A stretch of 64,000 nt of DNA from Rhizophlyctis rosea (lineage: Eukaryota; Chytridiomycota; Chytridiomycetes; Rhizophlyctidales; Rhizophlyctidaceae): contig JADGJC010000144.1 of NCBI GenBank assembly GCA_027596075.1, positions 12,300 through 76,299 of the forward strand, read 5' to 3'. This document shows positions 54,608 through 64,000 of this stretch, one piece after another. Within the stretch, counting starts at the first letter, position 1. Every line of letters begins with the position of its first letter. The notes below the pieces were generated by a model. It saw nothing but the letters and a program-made list of their open reading frames with translations. It was not told where the DNA came from and searched no databases. Made by a program: the position numbers and the translations under genes.

Positions 54608-57581
54608 GTCCGCTTTCGATGCAAGGTAATATGGTCACGTCAGACTGTATGGTTCACAGGAATGAAACATGAGTATGGTCCCCAATGGGTCTGCCATTCA
54701 CAAAAACATCAAGCAGAGTTCCCCCCGCCGTTGAAGCTTCGCAACAGAAGCATGAAACTTTGTTTGTAAACATTGAGCGCCAGCGGCCATAACGACCCCC
54801 GCGTTTCCCGTCCTAAGTGCTTACTCCATACACGTACTCAAAGCACCCATGAACTCACCTTACACAATCGAGAAAATATCGGGACTGGTCGCGTTCGATG
54901 AAAGGGACAATCGCGATGACGGTAACACGCCGGAGGCTGCCCTTGGTGAAGGTGATCGGAGGTGCACAGTGTCTAGCGGTCGTTGATGGTGTTGCAGGAG
55001 AAGATTGCACTGTAGCAAAGAGTGTATGCAGTGAGTAAAACTTGTCAATTGAGCAGTAGGCGATGGGATAGGCGCCACAAGATGGGCATTGATGGACCGA
55101 TGGCTCAGAAATTGTTGACTGTTGACAGCAGCAAGCAACAGTAGCCAGTAGCTTCCCCTCCCTACTGCACCACCCAGTTGCAAGTCACTTTGATGATGGC
55201 ACTAATGCAACGTCTTTTCCCTCCGAGTAAATCGCTACAACCCGCATAGACAAGGGTCCTATTTACTCACAGTGTTTCGGGGAGTGTGGGAAATGAATGG
55301 GTCCCCCACTTGGGAATTCGCCGGCACCACAGACTGTTCAAAGACAATTGACAAGTGCACTCACAGCTTATTCTTGCTAGCACGGGACACAAGCTGCAAC
55401 AACAAAACACGGGCGGTGTGTGTGTGTGTCTGCTGGGCAAGTGGTGAAGGACTGATGGACGATGTTGGGTTGGGATCGCGATTGACAGAGTTTGGGACTA
55501 CACAGCAGAGTGTGGCAGCACGCAGTAGCAAGCAGTAAGAGCGCAGTGATGAAACAATAAAAAGGACCGACAGCAAGTTGGGGGTGAATTTGGGTGATTG
55601 GGATCTGGAACCCCTGTGTCTTTCCCAAACAATTGAACGCAGGAACGGGAATGATGGCGGCGCTAGTGAATGTTGGAGTTGGGTGTTAGGGGCGATAAAA
55701 CGTACACACCAACTTGCAGAGCAGTTTGAAAGTTGAAACTGGATGGACAAATTGCAATGATGATGATGGATGATGGGAAAAGGGGGGGGGCGTGGGCTGG
55801 TTCTTTCTTTCACATGGAGGGGGGCATGGGGCCATCCCAGAGTCTTTGAACATTCTGGGGGTTGGTCTCAATGGGTCCACTCATTTGTCCAGCAGGACCC
55901 GTGCTCAGCCGTGTATCACCGTGTGTTACCCAATTTGTGGCGCATGGCATGAAAATGGCAAATGTTGCTGAGCACCGCCAATTTGATTGGTGGGACAATC
56001 CGTGACTATCACCCGGAAATGGGTGAATCCTCCATTCACCTCATCAATGGCATTGTCAAACCGAGTATGCGGATCAAGCACAACCTGTGTTTCGGATCCC
56101 GGAATCTTAATCCAAATTTTGTTGTTTGACATCATGTGTGACAGGGGGCGATCACAAGCCTGGGCTTGTCGTTCCGTTCGATGTGGTTCATGATGACACA
56201 TCACACACCACACTTTGCTTACGTCAACACAACCCAGGACCCCAGGGCTCCGGGTCGGAGGGAAAGTGACTTGAGAATCTCCCCAACACTAACACCGAAA
56301 ATGTTCGCAATCTCATCACTACTGGACGAAAGCACTAGTAAATGCATCAAAGGTCTGAATACATACACATAACAAACGAACCAAGCTGAGAAGTCTTTGC
56401 ATGGTACAAAGCTGTTTGGTATGGCGATATAGTCAATGTTGAATGTGCTTATAAAGAGTGAATGCGTACCTATAATTGGTGTGCACAACAGGACTGTTTC
56501 GACTATCTAGACTCATACATTCTGCACAGTAAGCGCTTTATCTGTACAAGACGGAAGAGATGGACTGAGCGTCAACGGCCGCACTTGAACGGTATGCATT
56601 CCGACATCCAAAATGATGCTGTGGATGGAGACATGGTGTCAGTCTGACCGAATGGGATCAGCAGCCCCACTTTCTTACAGCTCATGCAAGAGGAATGCAA
56701 TGATCATGCCCATCGCTTCTATGCTGCAATTGCATTCGTCAGAATCCGGGGACCTAAATTCAACAGAAGCAACCAACTGGTTGTTCGTCTGTTCGTGGCT
56801 GTGGTCAGTGACATCGCGTCCGGTTGAACGCGTTGGTTCTGTGCACAGAACTCCGCACAACTCGATTCGGGCCCGGTCTCGCCCCAGCCACAGAAGCCCA
56901 TCTCGTTCGGCCGCCCACTCAATCACAATTCGGGCCAAAACACCAAAAACAGTCAGTAAAAGTCCCTCCCTTTGTTTCGCACGTTTCTTTGAACTCTTTT
57001 TAGTGAACTCAGTTGAAGACCGAAGACCAAACCGCACAATATATCTTCGTGCCTAATCGTACGTTTCTGTGCACATATATGCCGCAATCAGTATGCTGAC
57101 CTGTACCTCCAAACCTTGTTTAGGTGTTTACTCATATTTTGGCAACGAGCTTCCCGCGCGAAACCACTTTTCTTTCTTGTTAGCTGTACGATACTTCCTA
57201 ATTTAGCGCTCAAGCCGCTACCAACCCTGTTGCTCCCTTCGTCCGCAGCAGCAGAGAACTTGAGACTTCCGCCGGGCACTCTAGCCAGACCCCATTGCAA
57301 TTTGCACCCAAAAACCTTGGCCACTCGCCGGCCAAGATAAAGACAAACACCGAAAATTTCAAACCCGTGGAACCGTTGGAAAAGAGGGGACCAAACGCGG
57401 AACGTGGTATGTTGGGATTAGGGTGGTTGCAGGAAAGCACATCCTTTGCAACTTGACGCGATGAATCCCACTCCGCACTGATGAGAGTGTGGCGTTTGTT
57501 TACTATCAAAAACTCAAATGAAATCAACCTCCCCTCTCGGTATTCCCACAGGTGATCCAAACCACCACACCCACGTCCAGA
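54608..57581. other. Divergent intergenic region, 3 kb
   Basis: Lies between the HMG gene and the I-BAR-like gene, both reading outwards. Apart from the candidate at 55810-56135, frames are short or start without ATG. A TG run is at about 55418-55430 and a perfect 7-bp-arm palindrome (ACAAGCC TG GGCTTGT) at 56154-56169. Confidence 0.5.
55810..56135 (-). pseudogene. Small gene or relic of unknown family, with a frame change
   Basis: Starting at the ATG at 56135 the text is regular and protein-like: NKIWIKIPGSETQVVLDPHT, then RFDNAIDEVNGGFTHFRVIV, resembling a beta-rich, ubiquitin-like start. A second overlapping frame ends the unit: STGPAGQMSGPIETNPQNVQ, then RLWDGPMPPSM. Both have codon patterns like real genes, but joining them needs a frame change between about 55926 and 55998 for which I see no proper intron. 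It may be a functional gene with an unusual intron, a sequencing indel or a pseudogene. Confidence 0.35.
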
Positions 57582-60340
57582 ATGGTCGCCCCAACCCACC
57601 ATCCTACAACCCAACCATCCCAATCCACCCCTACCTCTCCTCTCGTCTCTCCCACCGGATTCACAGTCCCACCACCCTTCATCACCCGGTCAGATGTCAA
57701 AGACACAATCCAAAAAACATCGGCATTGGTGAAGGCGGCAGCAAAGTATAGGGCGACGCTGGGATTACTTGCAGCTGTGACAGGGGATTTGGCGGATGCG
57801 ATTGGCGATTTGTCGAGATGTAGATCGGTGGTGGCGGTGTCGAGGGGGGAAACGGGGGGTATGTTTTCGTGTTTTTGAGTGGGATGGGGTGTTGTATTGT
57901 GTAGGTTGAAATGGCGGCTGATGTGTACTCTTTGCGCGTTGTAGAGGCTATGAAGCATGTTGGGGAGCTGCATGCGTTGATGTCGAGACAGTTGCGGGAA
58001 CTGGTAAGCTGAATGCAAGGTGATTGGTCTCGTGAGAGATTGTGTGCTCATAAAATATCAATTCCAGGCGGAGCGAGTGCAAAGAGACGTTGAAGAGCCT
58101 GTACATAAGAGTATTGATGAGCATAACGCGCATGTTGCGGTAAGTTTTGCTGCGATCACAACCGGCCCAATCATTCATCAATGATGGGGTTAAACTTGAA
58201 GTTAGCAAAACTAAACCTTTCTTTGCGACGTCAGTGGAATGAGAAGAATATCTTGCAGATGAAGAATGGCATCCAAGATAAGATTAAGAAGGCTGAATCT
58301 GAGACGCGGAAGAAGAAATCTCGAGATCCGGATCAGTTACAGCAGGTAGGACGTGCCATTCAATCGGAGTGTACTAGATAGACGCTCGGTCTGACACGCC
58401 GACTTGTCACTTCAACAGGCACTCAAGAATCTCAACGCATACACAGCTGAACTTCACGACCTGAAGTTTGTGCATCAGCGAGCGATATTGAACGAGGAGA
58501 CTCGTAATGTCAGGAAAATTCAATCTCATTGGAGCGCCCTACTTCGCCGCCAGAGTGAAATGCATTCGGGATGGGGACTCAGCGGATACAAAATCGCAGA
58601 GGAGCTGGTGAAACCTATTGGTGCTGAATCGCAGAATGGTAGCTTACCCAGAAGTCAGGATGATGTGAAGGGAGCGGAGAAGTACGGGGCCAGTCGGCAA
58701 TCTATGGATCAGGAGCGGGCGAAGGCGCTGCAGAGGGAAAGGACATCAAATGCTGCTGTTGGGCCATTACCACTTCGACCATCATCAGCTGGCCCACCAC
58801 CTCGTACCGACTCGAAGCAACAACAACAACAACAACCACAAAATTATAAAACCGTAGCGGGTCCTCATAATCCACAAAACAATGGAACAACACAATCACA
58901 ACCATCATCGAAATTGGGTCCTGAATTCATATCCAGTAGTGCCCCAGCTTCGCATACTCATTTGTCGCGACGCGGATCATTAGACAGCAACACTGGATCA
59001 TTCACGAACGCTATACAGCTGGATACCCCCTTGCTAGGAAGTCTCTCCCTCGAACGAACCTCATCATCATCAACACTGGATGACGTCAAACTAGCAAGAT
59101 CACCTCATATACCGGTCACAGCCACCAATAACTCTTCATTAGCATCGACCCTTTCGGTCACACCGGCAGCGACCGTCAAACAGCCTCAACCACCATCAGT
59201 TACAACAACCGCCGCTACGATCCCGCCAGTTGCAGCGACGACGGCAGTACCATCAACAACAACAGCAACAACCACACCCGCAATACCGCCCCACGTCACC
59301 CAAACCGCCACCCCACCCCCCTCACCACCAACTTTACCCCAATCAGCTCTCACTAAACCCGCTACAACAAACGACGACAAAACCAAAGATAAAGAAAAGA
59401 AGCGAGTCCGGTTCCCGCATCAACAGCCCATCGCGACCGTCGCGACGGAATCAGATTCTGAAGACGAGGATTTGACGTCTCTGGAAGTCCCTACGCATCC
59501 CACGACGGCCACACCAGGCAACCTCCAATCAACCCTCTCCACTCTCTACCCCCACATTTTCGGCAGCGAGCGACCGGCACTGAGCAGCGTTCCCGTCCAA
59601 CGTGTCGCTGTTTCCGGGAAAGACAGTTCGGGAAGCGTCGGCAGCGCCTCAGGCCTAAATCTAATGAATAGTAATCCGACGAAAGGGAGCGTGACGCCGC
59701 CTTCTGCAAGTGGGAGCGTGAGAATGGTAGCGGTGAAGATGCCGGAAGTGTATGTCAGTCAAGAAGCGGATGTGGAGAGTCAGATGGGGAGTGTTGTAGG
59801 TGTTAGTGAGAGTTTGGTGGGGTTACCGAAGGAGGTTGATATGGTGTATGCTATTCATGATTTTACGGCGAGGAGTGCTAAGGAGATGAGTTTGGCTAAG
59901 GTTTGTTTGTTTTTGGGGTCTGTTTTAGGTGTGGGTGCGGTTGGGGGCACAAGTAGATTGAACGGTTCGGCACTTTGCGCACATCCCACAGGGCGATGTC
60001 ATAACTGTTCGGAAACGCCAGGGGACGTGGATATATGGGACTAAAGTTCCTCGATCGAAGACTCCGGGAGGAGGAGCGGGGGCAGGGCAACAGGCTGCGA
60101 ATGCGGCGAATAATAAGTCGTTTACGGATCGGTTCCGGAGGGGGCCGCCGCAGGCTGGTGGTGGTGGGGCGGGGGAGAGTCAGAGTGGTGGTGCGGCGGG
60201 GGAGACGCCCGCTGTTGGGTGGATTCCTATGGCTTTTGTTGGTAGGTTTCGTTTGGTGTATGGGGTTGGGGAAGTTGTTGAATGTGTGCTGATGCTACTT
60301 TCCTTTATTTGGGTTTGCAGCCAAGTTCAGTCCAAATTGA
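57582..60340 (+). CDS. I-BAR (IMD)-like and SH3 domain protein
   Basis: Seven exons (57582..57858, 57945..58003, 58068..58139, 58235..58345, 58419..59900, 59992..60241, 60321..60340) join in phase to 756 residues. Residues about 25-245 form a helical bundle: DTIQKTSALVKAAAKYRATL, AMKHVGELHALMSRQLRELA, WNEKNILQMKNGIQDKIKKA and VRKIQSHWSALLRRQSEMHS, the pattern of an I-BAR/IMD membrane-curving domain. A long Ser/Thr/Pro-rich linker follows, with acidic SDSEDEDL. The C-terminal SH3 domain begins MVYAIHDFTARSAKEMSLAK and ends GWIPMAFVAKF, with a Gly/Ala/Pro insert of about 55 residues between the WIYG and GWIP strands. This layout matches IRSp53-type actin-membrane adaptors; F-BAR or other BAR classes remain possible. 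Start ATG 57582 is the likeliest; one at 57552 is in frame. Confidence 0.75.
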
Positions 60341-61950
60341 TGGGTACCATGTCAGGGACGTAGATGATGGTGCATAGTTGAGAGTTGCAGGAACGGACTC
60401 TTTTTTTTTTTTTTTCCTTTTTCGTTGGAGGGAGTAAAAATTGCTCCCGTTTTGTTTTATGTTTTTGGTGTATGTTTTTTTCTGTTACGATTTTTCCTCT
60501 TGAGGAAATATGTCCTTTCTGTTTACATGTCCGTGTTTTGGGAGTTGTTTGTGAAGAAAATAGTAAATGTTTTTTTTTGTTTTTGTTTTGGGTCGTTAGT
60601 GTCCTGGTGTTTATACAGTATAGAAATGTTTGTTTTGGTTTGTTTTGGTGTGGTGTGTATGGGTCGAGTTTAATGTAAAAGATGAGGGTTGAGGGAATGA
60701 TACTTACATCGGAAACTGTCTATGGGATAGGGTGCGCAGAACACGCCCATTGATTGGGCTGTCCAACTGGTGTAGCGAACATCGCTGTTGTTGCGTTGGG
60801 GATGAAAACTGCCATTCTTTGATTCGGGCAAAGTTCCTTTACTACATGGTTCTTTCGAGCAATCAGCGACAGAAAACAGCAACCGGCAGCTGCCAGCAAA
60901 CTGCTTTCGGGTCTACGCCATCGCTTCGGGTCCGTAACAATTTGTCTTATACGCAATCACGGATCGGCGGCATCTGCACATATGGCGTCAAACACCGATG
61001 AAGAGGAGTAGTGGCTTCATATGGCTTTCTATTCTCCTAAGTTGTGGTGAGTTGCCCGCTTTCGCACTGGCATTTGCCCATCGTATGGCCATCCATTGCT
61101 CCAATGCCTTACGTGGCTGCAGTATGCTACTGAGTCGATTTGCTTACATGCTATGTGCTAGTTGCATAGGTGTCTCCGACTTGATGGACCAATGTAGAGC
61201 GCCCGTTCTGCCATGTCACATCGTCAACGATACTGCCGCGGAATTGGGTTAGGGTGGGTCGGCACCCTATGGCGGACTCTTCAATAGCGTGTAGCCGCAT
61301 GTTACAGGGAGATGATGACAGATATTCTGGTTGAATGTCACGGCTCCATATCAAGATATTATGGCATCCGATTGAACAGTATTTGGTTTACATTTCGTCC
61401 ATTGCGGCAGTCAAAATCTTTCGACATCTGCGGGACCATTATGCCGCGTCTACCATGTCATTGGCTCCAGGTGAGCATTTGATCATCCGAAATGGAGAGC
61501 ATCGTCAGTAATACCAGGCTAAGTATACCTCGAAGCTTTCTGCACGTTCGGCATGGCCCTGACTGCAAAGAAGTTTTCAAAATTGATATCTTCAAAAAGG
61601 GATACCGAGAAGGGTAAAAGGACCCTGAATCGCTGTGCCACTTCGGTCGGCACAGCCCAAACACAAATGCAGGAAATGGAACGTGCTCAAGCCACAAAAT
61701 AGAATGTTCCACATTCTCACAAACGAGATCGTGTCAATGCTGACGTGAGCAGATATCCTCCATTTTATTTTTCAGATCTCAGCCTTTGAAAACAAAATCT
61801 TCAACGCAAATGAAGCACCCTCCCAAACCATCAACAGCAAAAAACCGTACGGGTCGCCACCACTTTTATTCCGGCAACTGAAATCATCGACAGGCATATG
61901 GCATCCATCGTCCCACCCGTAATCGGACTGGTTCACCAACCCCATAGGAA
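60341..61950. other. Intergenic, no confident gene
   Basis: 60390-60670 is extremely T/G-rich and probably 3' UTR. A minus-strand stretch near 60723-60833 has protein-like text (RMAVFIPNATTAMFATPVGQ) but no gene model. The remainder contains nothing recognisable apart from the promoter of the DUF1003 gene. Confidence 0.45.
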
Positions 61951-63744
61951 ATGAACGGTCGGAACAATAGCAAGAAGCGGGATGATGGTGTTTTGCAGGG
62001 AGCAGCTGTGGGAGGCGCGTCAAATCTGCTTGGAGACCCGCATGCACATATGCAGACCAACGAACTCACCATGAACAGCATGGAGCTGCGCGCCCTTGCC
62101 AGCGCTGCCTCCTTACATCCAGAAGCAGATACAACTCCCAGCAACGAATCATTGTACAGAGGAGACGGCGAAGGCACTCCGCTCATACCGTTACTCGACA
62201 CGACGCGGATGCCAATTGCGGATGCGGAGGGGTTACGGGAGAGGCGGACGAACCATAACCGGCAGGGCACTGACGAGTCGGACATAGAAGACATCAAAAG
62301 GAGGAACCAAGGGATGGGTGATGGGCAGCGTGGAGGAGGGTACTTTGGCAGCCGACGCGGCTCATATGATGCAAATATAGCAAGTCCACTAATGACCTCA
62401 CCCTCCTTCACATCCGACGGAGCCAATTCCCCAGACATCTCCCACGGCTGCGTCATCTGCCAACGACCCCTCCGCTCCCCATCCGACGAAGGCATCATCC
62501 CCCTCAAACGGATCAAACCCCGTTTCATGCGCCACCTCAAACGGATGTTCCCCACGCGCAACTTCAACGTCCAGGATGGCTACCTATGCGTTCGAGACGT
62601 CCAGGCTGTGCTCTCCTCTCGCATTGAGCACCTCCTGGAGGAGGATCGCTCGCAATTCTCACGTCTGCAGGAAGATGCGATGAAGAACGCTGCGCAGTAT
62701 GAGCTTGAGGAGGAGCATTGGCAGGATATATTTGAGAAGAAGCCTACGTTGGGGGAGGCGTCTGCGGATCTTGTTGCTGAGTGGGGTGGGTCTTGGAAGT
62801 TTTTGATTGGGTTGTTGGGGTTTTTGGCGATTTGGATGATGTAGGTACTCTGCTCCACGTCGATGCATGGTCTCATTCGTGATATTTGTCTCACTGTACA
62901 TCATTCGATCAATCCAGAATCAATTTGATCCTCGGTAAATTCGGTAGTGCATGGGATGAGGTGAGTTTTGCGGTCGGGTTCTCATCAGAATTGACCCTGC
63001 TGTTGACCAACCTATGTTAGTATCCCTTTGTCCTCCTCAACTTGTTCTTATCCACTCTCGCGGCTACACAAGCACCCATCATCATGATGTCTCAGAATCG
63101 ACAAGCGGAACGAGACAGAGCTCAAGATGTGAGTAGATATGTATCGAAAAGGTACATCGGATGCCGTCACTGAGAAAATTCACATCCGAAAGAACTATAT
63201 CAGCAAAATAACGATGCGAACCGAACTCCACGTCCGCCATCTCGACGCCAAAATGGACCACCTCCTCTCGTACCAATGGAAACGCCTCCTCGAAATCCAA
63301 GAACTCCAAATCGATCTCCTCCAAATCCTACAAGCTCAGAACCGCTCCCCCACCAGCTCTATCAAACCACGACCATCCCGCGAGGGATCACCGAAATCCT
63401 CCTCTCGCCGGTACTGGACTATCCAAACCCAACCCGACGAACATCTAGACATGCTGCTGAAACATTATTTCAAGCTTGTTGATAGTGGGAAGGATTATTT
63501 GCTCTTTAGTCGGTGGCATGAGGAAGGGGATAATTTTGTTGGAGTGTTGAGTGGGGTGGAGGTTGAGTGGAAGAGGGAGAGTATTTTGAAGAGTTTGAGG
63601 TATGAGGTTGGGTTTTTGGGGATGGGGGCTACGTTGGATGATGTGTTGAGTGGGGAGGGGACGGTGGAGTTGAGGAATGATTTTGATATGCCCGGGATGG
63701 AAATGGCTGGTGAGCTGGGGTTTTTTCAAATTTGGGACCATTGA
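61951..63744 (+). CDS. DUF1003 membrane protein
   Basis: Exons 61951..62840, 62918..62960, 63021..63128 and 63193..63744 join in phase to 530 residues. After a disordered start, a zinc-ribbon-like CVICQRPL (about 168) pairs with DGYLCVRD (about 211). Then comes the DUF1003 core: SWKFLIGLLGFLAIWM, a second helix YPFVLLNLFLSTLAA and the hallmark APIIMMSQNRQAERDRAQD, followed by RTELHVRHLDAKMDHLLSYQ. The arrangement equals that of bacterial DUF1003 proteins, plus about 150 extra residues at each end. Family function is unknown; two membrane helices with a cytosolic coiled segment are predicted. Introns show that it is resident in the nuclear genome. Such genes are mainly bacterial, so old transfer is plausible. 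Confidence 0.88.
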
Positions 63745-63797
63745 TTTGAGAGTGTGGCTCTGACGTTGTTAGCGCAGGCCGTCTGATACGAGTAGAA

Positions 63798-64000
63798 ATG
63801 CACACACCCAACCGAATATTCACGTACGCCAACGGCGAACTACCTCCACGCTATAAACCATCCTTCGCAACAAATCGCGTTGAGCGCATTTCAGACTTTT
63901 GGAAAATGCGAGTAAACCGTCTTGTTCTAACCTACGCCCCACCACCCCTGGTAGCAGTCGTCGACCTTTCTGCCGGTCAGACCCTCCGCAGAATAGACGC
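63798..64000 (+). CDS. Start of an unrecognised gene, truncated by the window end
   Basis: An ATG at 63798 opens a frame without stop to the last base (67 codons): MHTPNRIFTYANGELPPRYK and on through RVERISDFWKMRVNRLVLTY. It follows the DUF1003 stop by only 53 bp, so it could instead be a later exon or a chance frame. No family is recognised. Confidence 0.4.
   Translation, partial: MHTPNRIFTYANGELPPRYKPSFATNRVERISDFWKMRVNRLVLTYAPPPLVAVVDLSAGQTLRRID

Noticed and set aside
56613..57056. Plus-strand ATG frame of 147 codons
   Set aside because: No domain; overlaps an equally long minus frame; composition is not like the real genes.
61951..62567. Minus-strand frame of 227 codons (61884..62567)
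   Set aside because: Antisense to the DUF1003 first exon, whose motifs are on the plus strand.

Overview
The window is nuclear DNA of a fungus, most likely an early-diverging (chytrid-type) one. The evidence is dense short spliceosomal introns (about 45-200 bp, GTRAGT donors), a fungal Zn(II)2Cys6 regulator, a GH47 mannosidase, and an intact MICU-type mitochondrial calcium regulator, which as I recall is missing from yeasts and most Dikarya but kept in chytrid lineages. There is no operon structure, tRNA, rRNA or transposon that I can support. Two runs of exactly 10 N (18255-18264 and 30267-30276) mark assembly gaps; each lies inside a gene.

Layout. 1-743: C-terminal part of a multi-pass membrane protein, cut by the window edge. 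1613-2475: exosome cofactor MPP6. 2713-7233: three tandem, diverged paralogues, each with five Myb/SANT-like repeats behind a presequence-like N-terminus. 8111-9878: a PhyH-type 2-oxoglutarate oxygenase and a dual-specificity phosphatase. 10506-17108: an F-box/ankyrin protein, an F-box-like acidic protein and an unrecognised basic protein. 18098-22152: a five-exon Zn2Cys6 transcription factor. 24340-27382: GH47 alpha-mannosidase with a long charged tail. 29192-31384: secreted Cys-rich surface protein. 32580-34994: unrecognised large protein. 35938-37867: ceramide synthase. 40500-42381: MICU1-like protein in nine exons. 42382-46040: gene-poor stretch with a 61-bp tandem array and inverted repeats. 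46041-54607: proteasome regulator PI31, ALKBH1, ribosomal protein eS30, a secreted double-psi beta-barrel protein and a triple HMG-box protein. 57582-64000: I-BAR-like/SH3 protein, a DUF1003 protein and the start of another gene.

The genes form no single pathway. Themes that recur are the secretory and cell-surface route (GH47, ceramide synthase, two secreted proteins), mitochondria (MICU; possibly the Myb trio; possibly ALKBH1) and RNA/translation (MPP6, eS30, ALKBH1).

The strongest unusual signals are: (1) a sense-strand composition switch inside coding exons, C-rich at the exon start and G-rich at the end, which resets in each long exon; (2) a 4-nt microexon needed to build the eS30 N-terminus; (3) the tandem Myb-repeat trio with mitochondrial-type leaders; (4) a MICU protein with three canonical EF-hand loops; (5) a seven-copy 61-bp array whose units each carry a hairpin. 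Exon models were built by hand by joining frames across GT-AG sites; every junction described was checked for phase unless stated.
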